Below the pieces are notes generated by a model. The model saw nothing but the letters and a program-made list of their open reading frames with translations, was not told the origin of the DNA and ran no database searches. A program made the translations under genes and the position numbers. A stretch of 20,161 nucleotides of DNA from JBFMAP01 sp964632135 (GTDB lineage: Archaea > Micrarchaeota > Micrarchaeia > Burarchaeales > JBFMAP01), in the NCBI GenBank assembly GCA_964632135.1, contig CAZWEI010000018.1:1-20161 (forward strand), read 5' to 3'. Shown piece after piece: positions 1 to 8,163 of this stretch. Every line of letters starts with the position of its first letter. Position 1 is the first letter of the stretch.

Positions 1-1
1 T

Positions 2-2725
2 TTTCTCATCATAATCTTAATCATCGCCGCGCTCGTTTCCGCTTTTCTTGGCGAGGTTATTGACAGCGCCGCGATAATCGCAATAGTGATACTGAACGCG
101 CTCCTCGGGTTTTTCCAGGAGTACCGCGCAGAGAAGGCGCTCGAGGCGCTGAAGAAAATGGCAGCGCCGAACGCGCGCGTCCTGCGCGATGGTCACGAAA
201 CCTACGTTCCGGTGCGCATGCTCGTTCCGGGCGACATCATACTCCTCGAGGCAGGCGATAAAATTCCCGCAGACGCGCGCATCCTCGAGTCGTACAGTCT
301 GCGCGCTGACGAGTCCGCGCTCACTGGCGAGTCCGTCTCAGTCGGCAAGGAAGATGTCCTTCTCAAGGGAGATATTTTCATAGGCGAGCGGAAGAACATG
401 GTCTTCTCAGGAACCACGGTAACTTACGGAAGGGGGCGCGCGCTCGTCGTTTCTACGGGGATGAACACCGAGCTCGGGAAAATCGCGAAAATAATAGAGA
501 GCGCGCCAGATGAAAAAACTCCTCTTCAAATCCGCCTCGACCAGTTGGGGAAACAGATTGGCGTGATTGTTCTCGCAATCTCAGCGGTAATATTCCTCGC
601 GGGCGTGATGAGAAGCATCCCCGCAGTGCAGATGTTCATAACAGGCGTGAGCCTCGCGGTCGCGGCGATACCCGAGGGGCTTCCCGCGATAGTCACGATC
701 TCGCTCGCGCTCGGGCTCCAGAGGATGGCGAGGAGGAATGCAATCGTGAGGAAACTCCCCGCAGTTGAGACGCTCGGCTCGACGGCGGTAATCTGCTCTG
801 ATAAAACAGGAACGCTCACGAGAAACGAGATGACAGTGCGCCGGGTTTACACGAACAGATTGATCCGCATAACCGGCGAGGGCTACGAGCCAAAGGGCGA
901 ATTCATCGCGGGCAGGGGCGAGGCGGCCGAGCCCTCAAAGGACGAGCACCTGAAATTGCTTATGCGCGCAGGAGTGCTGTGCAACAACGCGCACCTTGAA
1001 GATGGAAGGGGCTGGCACATTGTTGGAGATGCGACCGAAGGAACGCTTCTCGTCCTTGCGGGAAAGGCGGGAATGTGGCAGGACGACTTGAAAAGAAATT
1101 ATCCTCTTCTTGCAGAACTCCCATTTGCTTCGGAAAGAAAGCGCATGACCACGATTCACAAATCAGGAAAGAAAAAACTTGCATACGTGAAGGGCGCGCC
1201 TGAAGTCGTCCTCGGGCTGTGCTCGCGCATCTATGAAAATGGAAAAGAGAAAAAAATTACCCGCGCGGACAGGGAAAGAATACTCGGAATTAACGACGGG
1301 ATGGCAGCCGACGCGCTCCGCGTGCTCGCGTTCGCCTACCGCGACGTTTCCAGCGTGAAAAATATCACTGTCGAGAATGTTGAGCGCGAACTCGTTTTTG
1401 TCGGACTCGTTGGAATGATAGACTCGCCCCGCGAGGAGGCGAAAATTGCCGTTGAGAAATGCAGGAGCGCCGGCATTCGCGTTATTATGATAACTGGAGA
1501 CAACAAAATTACCGGCGCCGCGGTCGCGAAAGAACTCGGGATTCTGCGGGAAGGAATGAAGGTTCTGACTGGCGGCGAGCTTGACGCGATGAGCGACGAG
1601 GAGCTCGGGCGCGCCGTTCAAAATGTAGCGGTCTACGCGCGCGTTTCCCCAGAGCACAAGGTTAGGATAGTGCGCGCGCTCAAGAAACACGGGGACATAG
1701 TCGCGATGACTGGCGACGGGGTGAACGACGCGCCAGCGCTCAAGATGTCCGACATAGGAATAGCGATGGGAATCACCGGGACGGATGTCTCAAAGGAAGC
1801 GTCGAATATGGTTCTGACTGATGACAATTTCGCAACCATCATTGCCGCTGTCGAGGAGGGCAGGACAATTTTCAACAACATAAAAAAATCCGTCCGCTAC
1901 CTTCTCTCGTGCAACGTGGGCGAGGTCCTCGTGATGTTCATCGCCACAATCGCAAATCTTCCGCTTCCCCTTATTCCACTTCAAATTCTGTGGATGAATC
2001 TCGTGACAGACGGATTCCCGGCGCTCGCGCTCGGCGTCGACCCCGCGCCGCCTGACGTCATGAAGCGCCAGCCGCGCGACCCGAAAGAGGACGTTCTCAG
2101 CAGGAGCATGCTGAAATGGATTTTCGCAGTCGGCGTCATAATGTGCGTGGGCACGCTCGCGCTTTTCGCCTGGGAACTGAACGAGAACGGGGGAGTCACT
2201 GGCGCGGAATTCACGAGAAAACTATCGCCTCTGCTCGATTCGCAAACCGTGCATCTGAATACGCTCGCGGCGAAGGATGCCCTCTCCGGCGCCGAGGAAA
2301 ATGTTCTCGCAAAGGCAGGCGTTGCGTATGTTTCCAGAACCGCTGGCGGGTTTGCTTTCTTCGACAAAAATAACAACTTGCTGGGCGATGACCTCGATGA
2401 AATACTCGCGAGGCGCGCGCGGACAATCGCATTCACCACGCTCGTGATGTTCGAGATGTTCGTTGTCTTCAGCGCGCGCTCGAGCAGGCTCACCGTGTTC
2501 TCGCTCGGGGTTTTCTCGAACAGGTGGCTCATCCTCGCGGTCCTTTCCTCGCTCGCGCTCCAGTTCGCGGTCATATACGCCGAGCCGCTCCAGCCGATTT
2601 TCAAAACATATCCGCTGAACGCGCCGGACTGGCTCGCGATAATTTTGGTTTCCGCGGGCGCGTTCGTGATTCTCGAGGGATGGAAAATGTTGGGCACGAG
2701 GGGAAACAAAACAAATGAAAAATGA
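2..2725 (+). CDS. P2A-type Ca2+-transporting ATPase, 5' truncated by window edge
   Basis: ATP-driven cation export pump of the P-type family, most like SERCA/PMR1-type Ca2+ pumps. The reading frame is open from base 2, so the true start and roughly the first 50 residues (N-terminal cap and start of M1) lie outside; the GTG at 86 is internal. Counting from that GTG, visible motifs are actuator TGES at residue 80, M4 PEGLP at 195-200, the phosphorylated Asp of DKTGT at 239, KGAP at 369, TGDN at 470 and TGDGVND at 542. Ca2+ ligands match SERCA in spacing: Glu in PEGLP, M5 Asn610/Glu613 (N768/E771), and M6 Asn638/Thr641/Asp642 (N796/T799/D800). Both Ca2+ sites therefore look intact. The M7-M8 external loop is unusually long (about 80 residues, ~699-778). 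The gene converges on the tRNA. Substrate assignment rests on these residues; Mn2+ transport is possible. Confidence 0.93.
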   Translation, partial: FLIIILIIAALVSAFLGEVIDSAAIIAIVILNALLGFFQEYRAEKALEALKKMAAPNARVLRDGHETYVPVRMLVPGDIILLEAGDKIPADARILESYSLRADESALTGESVSVGKEDVLLKGDIFIGERKNMVFSGTTVTYGRGRALVVSTGMNTELGKIAKIIESAPDEKTPLQIRLDQLGKQIGVIVLAISAVIFLAGVMRSIPAVQMFITGVSLAVAAIPEGLPAIVTISLALGLQRMARRNAIVRKLPAVETLGSTAVICSDKTGTLTRNEMTVRRVYTNRLIRITGEGYEPKGEFIAGRGEAAEPSKDEHLKLLMRAGVLCNNAHLEDGRGWHIVGDATEGTLLVLAGKAGMWQDDLKRNYPLLAELPFASERKRMTTIHKSGKKKLAYVKGAPEVVLGLCSRIYENGKEKKITRADRERILGINDGMAADALRVLAFAYRDVSSVKNITVENVERELVFVGLVGMIDSPREEAKIAVEKCRSAGIRVIMITGDNKITGAAVAKELGILREGMKVLTGGELDAMSDEELGRAVQNVAVYARVSPEHKVRIVRALKKHGDIVAMTGDGVNDAPALKMSDIGIAMGITGTDVSKEASNMVLTDDNFATIIAAVEEGRTIFNNIKKSVRYLLSCNVGEVLVMFIATIANLPLPLIPLQILWMNLVTDGFPALALGVDPAPPDVMKRQPRDPKEDVLSRSMLKWIFAVGVIMCVGTLALFAWELNENGGVTGAEFTRKLSPLLDSQTVHLNTLAAKDALSGAEENVLAKAGVAYVSRTAGGFAFFDKNNNLLGDDLDEILARRARTIAFTTLVMFEMFVVFSARSSRLTVFSLGVFSNRWLILAVLSSLALQFAVIYAEPLQPIFKTYPLNAPDWLAIILVSAGAFVILEGWKMLGTRGNKTNEK

Positions 2726-2747
2726 AATATGAAAAATAAAAAAAATA
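2712..2747 (-). terminator. T-rich tract downstream of tRNA-Gln
   Basis: On the minus strand, immediately 3' of the tRNA, the sequence is a series of T runs (TTTTTTTT, TTTTT, TTTTT) broken by a few A/C/G bases. Archaeal RNA polymerase terminates at oligo-T tracts without needing a hairpin. This is the natural end for the tRNA transcript and for any read-through from lysK. It overlaps the last codons of the convergent ATPase gene. Confidence 0.55.
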
Positions 2748-2748
2748 G

Positions 2749-2821
2749 TAGCCCCGACCGGATTCGAACCGATGTCACTGGGTCCAGAGCCCAGTATCCT
2801 TGACCGCTAGACTACGGGGCT
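2749..2821 (-). tRNA. tRNA-Gln (anticodon CUG)
   Basis: The reverse complement folds into a 73-base cloverleaf. The 7-bp acceptor stem AGCCCCG/CGGGGCT is perfect, with discriminator A. The D arm is GTCT/GGAT, the anticodon stem CTGGG/CCCAG encloses loop CTCTGGA, and the T arm has loop TTCGAAT. Bases 34-36 read CTG, decoding CAG (Gln). No CCA is encoded; the following bases are CTA. No intron is seen in the anticodon loop. It lies 55 bases downstream of lysK on the same strand, with its own TATA-like element and a T-rich tract after it. Confidence 0.95.
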
Positions 2822-2846
2822 TTCGCTAGAGTTTATGCGAGAAGTG

Positions 2847-2854
2847 ATTTAAAA
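2847..2854 (-). promoter_or_regulatory. TATA-like element for tRNA-Gln
   Basis: The minus strand reads TTTTAAAT, centred about 29 bases upstream of the tRNA 5' end. That fits an archaeal promoter starting a few bases before the mature tRNA. It sits in the short lysK-tRNA spacer, so the tRNA is probably expressed independently of the lys operon. Confidence 0.5.
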
Positions 2855-2876
2855 CATTTTCCCGCGCGCCGTCAAT

Positions 2877-3929
2877 TCAAAATTTCATCCCTTGTAAAAC
2901 GTCCTTTAAAATTTCTATCGAGTTCAGGTAGTCCGCGGTTTCAACGAACTCGTGGTCGGTGTGGTCCAGCCTGCTGTCGCCAGGGCCGTACGCTACAGTG
3001 GGCACGCCTTCCGCGGAGGTTATGTTCATATCCGACGAGCCGCTCTTCCTGACGAACCTTGGAGTTAAGTTGTATTTTTTTATCGCGCGCACGAACGCGC
3101 GCGCAAGCGGGTGGTTAATGTCCGTCTCAACGCCGTCTATCTTCTCCCTCACGTTCAGGGTTATGTGCCTGGGCGCGTGCTCCCGAAGTTTATGGATTAT
3201 GTCATTCGCGTTCATGCTAGGGGGAAACCTGACGTCTATGGCGAACTCGAGCTCCTCGGGTATCACGTTCAGCGCCTCGCGCGAGCCGCACTTCATGTAT
3301 GTTAAGTTCATTATCACCGAATCGTAAGGATTTTTGTATGGAAATTCAGCGCGAAGATGATGGTAGTACTCGAGCGTGCGCTCTACCGGCGTTTCGATTT
3401 TCATCCCCGCGTGCGCCATCTCCCCGCGCGTGGTCGCCTCGACAAGCATCCTTCCCTTGTACGCGACGGTCACGCCGTTGGTGTTGCTAGGTTCGCCCAG
3501 AATCGCCATCCTCGGCCTCGCGTACGTGAGAAGGTGCCGTATCCCTTTCGAACTCGTTGTTTCCTCCTCAACCACGCCTGCAACCATCAAATTATACGGG
3601 ACATCAGCATCCGCGGCAGCGAAAAGGAGCGCGGCCAGCGACGCCTTCGCGTCAACCGCCCCTCTCCCGTAAATCCTTCCGCCCTCGCGCCTCGCGGGTA
3701 TGAATTTCGGGACGGTGTCAATGTGGCTGAAAAGAAGCAAATCAACCCTTTCCGCGCTCGCGCCGTTGTTCATCGCGACGGCGTTTCCCGCCCCGTCCAC
3801 TTTCGCGCGCATTCCCAGTTCGCGCATCTTCCTCACAATCAGTTCGCTCGCGCGCCTCTCGTGCGTTGAAGGGCTTGGAATATCGACCAACTCGCACAAA
3901 AAATCAACGCTTTCGTCTGTGCCGCTCAT
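2877..3929 (-). CDS. lysK: LysK: [LysW]-lysine hydrolase (M20 family)
   Basis: Releases lysine (or ornithine) from the C-terminal Glu of the carrier protein LysW, the last step of the LysW pathway; cytoplasmic. The 350-residue protein has the M20/ArgE-DapE metallopeptidase pattern: HIDTVP (His69, Asp71), GRGAVDAKA (bridging Asp93), the VVEEE segment with catalytic and metal Glu at 121-122, GEPS at 145-148, and a late DHTDHEF segment supplying a metal His. Length matches LysK rather than the longer bacterial ArgE/DapE. Its ATG overlaps the lysJ stop (ATGA), giving translational coupling. It is the last protein gene of the lysWXYZJK operon. Outside this context it could be called ArgE or DapE, but the neighbouring lysW makes LysK much more likely. 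Confidence 0.9.
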   Translation of the reverse strand: MSGTDESVDFLCELVDIPSPSTHERRASELIVRKMRELGMRAKVDGAGNAVAMNNGASAERVDLLLFSHIDTVPKFIPARREGGRIYGRGAVDAKASLAALLFAAADADVPYNLMVAGVVEEETTSSKGIRHLLTYARPRMAILGEPSNTNGVTVAYKGRMLVEATTRGEMAHAGMKIETPVERTLEYYHHLRAEFPYKNPYDSVIMNLTYMKCGSREALNVIPEELEFAIDVRFPPSMNANDIIHKLREHAPRHITLNVREKIDGVETDINHPLARAFVRAIKKYNLTPRFVRKSGSSDMNITSAEGVPTVAYGPGDSRLDHTDHEFVETADYLNSIEILKDVLQGMKF

Positions 3930-5095
3930 GCAATAACCTCATTCAGAACTGAAATCACTTTTTCAATAGAGTTTTCACTGATGATGAGTGGCGGCAGCAG
4001 CCGCAGTACGGCATCGCCTGCAGGCATCGCGAGCACCCCGCGCTCCGCGCATCCCATCATGTACTCCTTTGACGGTTTTTTCAGTTCGAGCGCGAGCATG
4101 AGCCCCATGCCCCTTGCCTCGCGGACGTCGCTCTTACTTTCGAACTCGCGCAGCCTCGCGAGGAATTTTTCCCCTGCGCGCGCAGCCTTCTCCGGAATTT
4201 TTTCATCGATTAAAACATTTATCGTCGCAATTGCAGCGGCGCACGCGAGCGGGTTTCCGCCGAAAGTGCTCCCGTGCTGCTGGGGCTGGAACCTCAAATC
4301 CTCGCGCGATACGGCCGCGCCAATTGGAACTCCGTTCGCCATCCCTTTCGCGACGCACATTATGTCAGGCGCAACGCCGAAATTCTCGCACGCGAACATC
4401 TTTCCAGTCCTCCCCCAGCCCGTTTGAACCTCGTCAAGTATAAGCAACACCTCGTTCGCTGTGCACGCCTCCCTCACAGCGCGCAAGTATTCGCGCGTGG
4501 CTGGGCGGACTCCGCCCTCGCCCTGGACGCACTCGAGCACGACGGCCGCGATATCTTTGTTTTCTTTCAAAATTTTCTCAATCTCGCCGGAGTTGTTGTA
4601 ATGCGCGTGCGTCACAGGTCCGATGAGCGGGAGAAAAGGCTCGCGGTACTGCGGCCTGTAAGTCAGCGAAAGCGCGCCCAGCGTCCTTCCGTGGAACCCG
4701 TTCATCGCAGCAACGAACCCCTTCTTTTTCGTAGCCACGCGCGCGAGTTTCATCGCCGCCTCAACCGATTCCGTGCCGCTGTTGCATAGGAAAATTCTTT
4801 TCAGCCCGCCTGGTAAAATTTTCTGGAGGAGCGCGAGAAGTTCCGCGCGCCTGTCATTGTAGTACGTTTCCGAGCATGTCATCATAAGTTCGCTCTGCTC
4901 GCGAACCGCCTGCGCCACTTTCGGGTGCGCGTGCCCGAGTATGCATACCCCGTGCCCTGTCATGCAGTCGATGTATTCCTTCCCGTCAACATCGTAAGCG
5001 AACTCAGCCCTTCCTCTAACTAACACAGTTCCCCTCTTCGTAGAATTGCCCATCTCGAGTTCGTCCTCGGTTTTTCTTATCTCGTCCGCGTCCAT
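3926..5095 (-). CDS. lysJ: LysJ: [LysW]-aminoadipate semialdehyde transaminase
   Basis: Class III PLP-dependent aminotransferase that transfers an amino group from glutamate to the LysW-bound semialdehyde, giving LysW-lysine (or LysW-ornithine). Visible signatures are NSGTES (PLP phosphate binding), LILDEVQTGWGRTG with the PLP-ring Asp, and VAKGMANGVPIGA with the Schiff-base Lys (residue 250 counting from the chosen ATG). Length, near 390 residues, is usual for the ArgD/LysJ family. Start: ATG at 5095 follows a GGATGAT sequence. An in-frame TTG at 5107, directly abutting the lysZ TGA, would add four residues and cannot be excluded. The 3' end overlaps lysK by four bases (ATGA). By sequence alone ArgD is an alternative; the operon supports LysJ. 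Confidence 0.9.
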   Translation of the reverse strand: MDADEIRKTEDELEMGNSTKRGTVLVRGRAEFAYDVDGKEYIDCMTGHGVCILGHAHPKVAQAVREQSELMMTCSETYYNDRRAELLALLQKILPGGLKRIFLCNSGTESVEAAMKLARVATKKKGFVAAMNGFHGRTLGALSLTYRPQYREPFLPLIGPVTHAHYNNSGEIEKILKENKDIAAVVLECVQGEGGVRPATREYLRAVREACTANEVLLILDEVQTGWGRTGKMFACENFGVAPDIMCVAKGMANGVPIGAAVSREDLRFQPQQHGSTFGGNPLACAAAIATINVLIDEKIPEKAARAGEKFLARLREFESKSDVREARGMGLMLALELKKPSKEYMMGCAERGVLAMPAGDAVLRLLPPLIISENSIEKVISVLNEVIA

Positions 5096-5107
5096 AGCAT
5101 CATCCAA

Positions 5108-5899
5108 TCAACGTATCACAGTTCCATTTCCCGCGAGCGCGCCCGTGACCGGTTTCTCCTTTTTCCCGTTCGCGATTATAGCCTCGCGCACCCCTCCCTC
5201 AATCGCCTCCTTCGCGGCGAGTAGTTTCCTCTTCATCCCGCCGGTCGCTTTCTGAATGTGCGCCGGCAAATCAACAGCGCGCATCTCCTTCACCAATCCA
5301 TTTGGAAAATTTTCATAATATCCATCAACATCAGTTAGCATCACCAGTTTCTCCGCGCCAACGCTCCTCGCGAGCATCGCAGCAGCGCGGTCGCCATCAG
5401 TGTTCAGCAGTTCGAATTCCTGCGATAGCGCGATGGGCGCGACGACAGGGACATAACCATTGTTTATGAGCACGCGCAGAAGCTCGGTGTTCACGCTTTC
5501 AATTTTTCCCGTGTAGTCATCTCTGATCATTTTCTCCTTTCCATCCTCGCCAACCGCCTTCAGTATCTTCTTGCTTGCGCGCAGCAAACCCCCATCCACA
5601 CCGCAAAGCCCGAGCGCGTTCACCCCCTTCTTCCGCAGCGCTGCGACGATTTCCTTGTTGATTTTTCCCGCGACGACCATCTCGAAAATCTCCATCGTCT
5701 CGCGGTCCGTGTACCTGCTCTTGAAACCGCTCGCGCTCGTGATGAACCTCTGCTGCTTCCCCATTTTCTCCGCTACGCGCGTTGTCTCCGCCGCGCCGCC
5801 GTGAACGACAATCAAACCGGTGCCCGAAAGGCTGGCCAAATCTTCCGCCAACTTATCTATCTCGTTGAAAATGCTGCCTCCTATTTTTACGACCAGCAT
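5108..5899 (-). CDS. lysZ: LysZ: [LysW]-aminoadipate kinase
   Basis: Amino-acid kinase of the ArgB/LysZ family. It phosphorylates the distal carboxylate of the aminoadipyl (or glutamyl) group on LysW with ATP. The 263-residue protein starts MLVVKIGGS with catalytic Lys5 and the glycine turn, then VVHGGAAE (33-35) for substrate binding, SRYTDRET near 61-68, NTDGDRAAAMLA in the nucleotide region, and GGMKRKL near the C-terminus with the second catalytic Lys. The RYTD form, as opposed to RVTD usual in ArgB, agrees with LysZ as I know the family. It begins 9 bases after the lysY stop, with only a weak purine-rich site (TAGGG), and ends immediately before the lysJ start region. Tight spacing implies one transcript. 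Confidence 0.91.
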   Translation of the reverse strand: MLVVKIGGSIFNEIDKLAEDLASLSGTGLIVVHGGAAETTRVAEKMGKQQRFITSASGFKSRYTDRETMEIFEMVVAGKINKEIVAALRKKGVNALGLCGVDGGLLRASKKILKAVGEDGKEKMIRDDYTGKIESVNTELLRVLINNGYVPVVAPIALSQEFELLNTDGDRAAAMLARSVGAEKLVMLTDVDGYYENFPNGLVKEMRAVDLPAHIQKATGGMKRKLLAAKEAIEGGVREAIIANGKKEKPVTGALAGNGTVIR

Positions 5900-5908
5900 G
5901 CGAAAACC

Positions 5909-6967
5909 CTAAACCGGATGGAGCCCGGGCCTCCACAATCCCGTTTTTTCATCGAGCCCGAACATTATGTTCATGCACTGCGTCGCCTGCCCGCCCGCGC
6001 CCTTCACCAAATTGTCTATCGCGCTCATCGCGACTATGCGCGGCGCGTGCGAATCAACCTCGAACCCGATGTCGCAGAAGTTCGTGCCTGCCACGATTTT
6101 CGGTTCCGGATATCGATACACGCCTGTTTTCTCTTTCACTAATCGTATGAATGACGAGCCCTTGTAGAACGCGCGGTACGTTTTCCAAATCTCAATATCC
6201 TCAATTTTTCTATTCTCGTCGGCGAGAAAAGCGTGCGCGGTCGTCATTATCCCCCTCACCAACTCAACGGCGTGCGGCGAGAAAGAAACACGGACGCGCG
6301 CATTGCTGAGCGCACCAAGTTCCTGCTCCATCTCCGCCGTATGCCGATGACCAGTGGGCTTGTACGCGCGCACCACTCCCGCCCTGTCCGGGTGATGGGT
6401 TGAAGCATCAAAAGAATGCCCGCTCGCGGACGAGCCTATTTTCGAATCCACGATTATGTGCTGCGCGTCCACGAGTTTCGACGCGACGAGCGGCGCGAGC
6501 GCGAGTATCGCGGACGTCGCGAGGCATCCCGGGCACGCGACCAATTTTGCGTTCTTAATCTGCTCGCGGTGGAGTTCAGGAAGCCCATAAACTGCGCGCG
6601 GAAGAAGTTCGGGATGTTTGTGCGCGTACCCGTACCAAATTTTGTAATCCTCTGGATTGTGAAGGCGGAAATCCGCGCTCAAATCCACTATCTTCATTCC
6701 CGTCCCGATGAAATTCTTCACCATGTCCATAGACGCGCCGTGGGGCGTCGCGAGAAACACGACGTCGCAATCAGTTTTCATCTCTCCGGCGCGCACGAAC
6801 GCGAGTTCCGTGAAACCGCGCAGGTTCGGATGCAGTTTTGTCACGAGCGTGCCCGCGTTCCTCTCGGACGTTACCTCGCGCACCTCGACTTCCGGATGCT
6901 GAAGTAGGATTCGCAGCAGGTCCCCTCCGGTATATCCTGACGCGCCTATTATGCTCGCGGTTATCAT
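5909..6967 (-). CDS. lysY: LysY: [LysW]-aminoadipyl-phosphate reductase
   Basis: NADPH-dependent reductase of the ArgC/LysY family that converts the LysW-bound acyl phosphate to semialdehyde. The 352-residue protein has an N-terminal Rossmann motif GASGYTGGDLLR (residues 8-19), FLATPHG near 71-77, the catalytic Cys148 in VACPGCLATSA, and the catalytic His region PTGHRHTAEM (204-213). Full length for the family, with no disruptions. Its ATG is preceded by GGAGTTGAT, a good archaeal ribosome binding site within the 20-base gap after lysX. ArgC is the sequence-level alternative; placement between lysX and lysZ favours LysY. Confidence 0.92.
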   Translation of the reverse strand: MITASIIGASGYTGGDLLRILLQHPEVEVREVTSERNAGTLVTKLHPNLRGFTELAFVRAGEMKTDCDVVFLATPHGASMDMVKNFIGTGMKIVDLSADFRLHNPEDYKIWYGYAHKHPELLPRAVYGLPELHREQIKNAKLVACPGCLATSAILALAPLVASKLVDAQHIIVDSKIGSSASGHSFDASTHHPDRAGVVRAYKPTGHRHTAEMEQELGALSNARVRVSFSPHAVELVRGIMTTAHAFLADENRKIEDIEIWKTYRAFYKGSSFIRLVKEKTGVYRYPEPKIVAGTNFCDIGFEVDSHAPRIVAMSAIDNLVKGAGGQATQCMNIMFGLDEKTGLWRPGLHPV

Positions 6968-6987
6968 TAAATCAACTCCAAATCAAA

Positions 6988-7848
6988 TCATCTTTTCGCA
7001 ACCCTCATCATATACTCAATCATCTTTCCTGGAATGTCAACGCCGGTGGGTGCGACTGAATTCCTGAATTCGGTGGTGTGGTTTATCTCGTGCACGAGAA
7101 GTTTTCCATCAGCGTCCTCCATCATATCCACGCCGTAAATTCCTTCGCCTGGCGCGCGCGCCGCCTTTAAGCACAATTCGCGCAACTCATCTGTTACTTC
7201 GCATTTCTCCGCGCGGCCCCCCCTGCTCGTGTTCGTGACCCACTCGCCCTCTTTCGCGACCCTGTAGATTGCCGCGACAACATCATCACCGACAACGAAC
7301 GCGCGTATGTCCCTTCCCGGCTTGTCGATGTGCTTTTGAACGTAATAGATTTTCTGCCACGCGTTCCCCATCTCCTCCCTGCTCTCGAGCTCGGCTTGCG
7401 CCCCTTCGTAATCATTTATTTTGTGCACGAGACGAGCCCAGCTCCCCATCGTCGGTTTCATCACCACCGGATAGCCCAACTCTTTTATAGCAGCCATCGC
7501 GCCCTGTGGCGAGAAGGCGACGAGCGTCCTCGGCGTGGGGACCCCGAGGCGCGCGAGCGCGAGCGAGCACAATAATTTATCCCCGCACATTCTCTGCGCG
7601 TCAAAAGAATTTATCACGCGCACCCCGCGCTCCTCGAAATATTTTGTGGAATAGAGCGTCCGCGTGAAACTTGTCGAGCGCTGGAGAATCGCGTCGTAAT
7701 TCTCGGACTCCTGGCGTCTCGCGTCGGTGATTCTCAATATCAACTCATCCTCGTTTATTTTTTCGAGTTCGACGTTTCTTTTTCTTGCTGCCTCTAGCAG
7801 CATCTTGTTCTCGGCGTTTATCATCGTGTAAACAATTCCAAACCGCAT
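6988..7848 (-). CDS. lysX: LysX: LysW-alpha-aminoadipate ligase (ATP-grasp)
   Basis: Commits substrate to the pathway by joining the alpha-amino group of alpha-aminoadipate to the C-terminal Glu of LysW, using ATP. The 286-residue ATP-grasp protein shows a RimK-like layout: N-terminal fold to about 90, YPVVMKPTMGSWARLV with an ATP-binding Lys (~126-141), NTSRGGRAE, GVDMMED, and a C-terminal metal-binding segment HEINHTTEFRNS followed by TGVDIPG. The last segment resembles the aminoadipate-type LysX that I recall from Thermus more than RimK. A glutamate-using (ArgX) or dual-specificity enzyme cannot be ruled out by eye. Start ATG at 7848 follows GGTGAGC, a strong ribosome binding site. It lies 43 bases after lysW. 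Confidence 0.92.
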   Translation of the reverse strand: MRFGIVYTMINAENKMLLEAARKRNVELEKINEDELILRITDARRQESENYDAILQRSTSFTRTLYSTKYFEERGVRVINSFDAQRMCGDKLLCSLALARLGVPTPRTLVAFSPQGAMAAIKELGYPVVMKPTMGSWARLVHKINDYEGAQAELESREEMGNAWQKIYYVQKHIDKPGRDIRAFVVGDDVVAAIYRVAKEGEWVTNTSRGGRAEKCEVTDELRELCLKAARAPGEGIYGVDMMEDADGKLLVHEINHTTEFRNSVAPTGVDIPGKMIEYMMRVAKR

Positions 7849-7891
7849 ATGCTCACCAATTATGAAAAGCGCGCGCAGAAGCCGGTCGAGT

Positions 7892-8056
7892 TTACTCGCC
7901 CCAGTCCTCCTGCACTTCCGGCGCCTTCTGAAGCACCGCCGGGTTCATGCTCGCGACCTCGAGCTTCGCCCCGCAATCAGGGCACGTAAGAATCTCCCCC
8001 ACCTCAGTGTTCGGCTTCAGTGTTACGCTTCCTGCGCATTCCGGACATTCGGCCAT
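7892..8056 (-). CDS. lysW: LysW: amino-group carrier protein
   Basis: A 54-residue ORF, short enough to escape routine gene calling. The protein starts MAECPEC and continues with CPDC at residues 25-28, giving four cysteines (4, 7, 25, 28) for one zinc ion. It ends EDWGE, the diagnostic LysW C-terminus whose terminal Glu gamma-carboxyl receives the substrate. The middle is acidic, as needed for electrostatic docking to LysX, Z, Y, J and K. LysW shields the alpha-amino group and prevents cyclisation of intermediates. It is the first gene of the operon, preceded by an AGGAGGGA ribosome binding site and a clear TATA box. Assignment is close to certain from the C-terminus, cysteines and neighbours. 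Confidence 0.97.
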   Translation of the reverse strand: MAECPECAGSVTLKPNTEVGEILTCPDCGAKLEVASMNPAVLQKAPEVQEDWGE

Positions 8057-8060
8057 AAAA

Positions 8061-8068
8061 TCCCTCCT
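8061..8068 (-). promoter_or_regulatory. Strong Shine-Dalgarno of lysW
   Basis: The minus strand reads AGGAGGGA, then TTTT, then the lysW ATG. GGAGG lies 6 bases from the start codon. It is the best ribosome binding site in the operon, fitting the need for excess carrier protein, and it fixes the lysW start. Confidence 0.85.
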
Positions 8069-8102
8069 TTCGCTGTTCTTTCTATATCCTTGTACACGCG
8101 CG

Positions 8103-8112
8103 TATTTATAAA
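8103..8112 (-). promoter_or_regulatory. Promoter of the lysWXYZJK operon
   Basis: The minus strand has TTTATAAATA preceded by an AAAAC tract that could serve as BRE. A start about 25 bases downstream would fall near 8080 and leave a leader of about 25 bases containing the Shine-Dalgarno. This is the best TATA box in the window and the only obvious promoter for the six-gene operon. A palindrome at 8164-8184 lies about 50 bases upstream. Confidence 0.75.
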
Positions 8113-8163
8113 GTTTTGCTTTTTTCGCACAAATCTCCTTATTTTTTAAACTTTTTCGTTATT

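Noticed and set aside
1163..1690. 175-codon open frame on the minus strand
   Set aside because: Antisense to the ATPase nucleotide-binding domain, which has clear motifs in the plus frame; no ribosome binding site or family pattern in the shadow frame.
1981..2778. 265-codon open frame on the minus strand
   Set aside because: It is antisense to the conserved membrane domain of the Ca2+-ATPase and its start lies inside the tRNA-Gln gene. The protein is low-complexity and Ser-rich with no recognisable motif; open frames opposite GC-rich genes are expected.
3357..3869. 170-codon open frame on the plus strand
   Set aside because: Antisense to lysK; Arg/Pro-rich translation typical of a shadow of GCG/CGC-rich coding DNA.
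2877..6967. Reading these genes as the acetylated arginine pathway (argE, argD, argB, argC)
   Set aside because: They are contiguous with lysX and lysW and no N-acetylglutamate synthase gene is present; the carrier-protein pathway explains all six genes.
7862..8149. 95-codon plus-strand open frame covering lysW
   Set aside because: The minus strand encodes LysW with all diagnostic residues and a strong ribosome binding site; the plus frame is Arg-rich and featureless.
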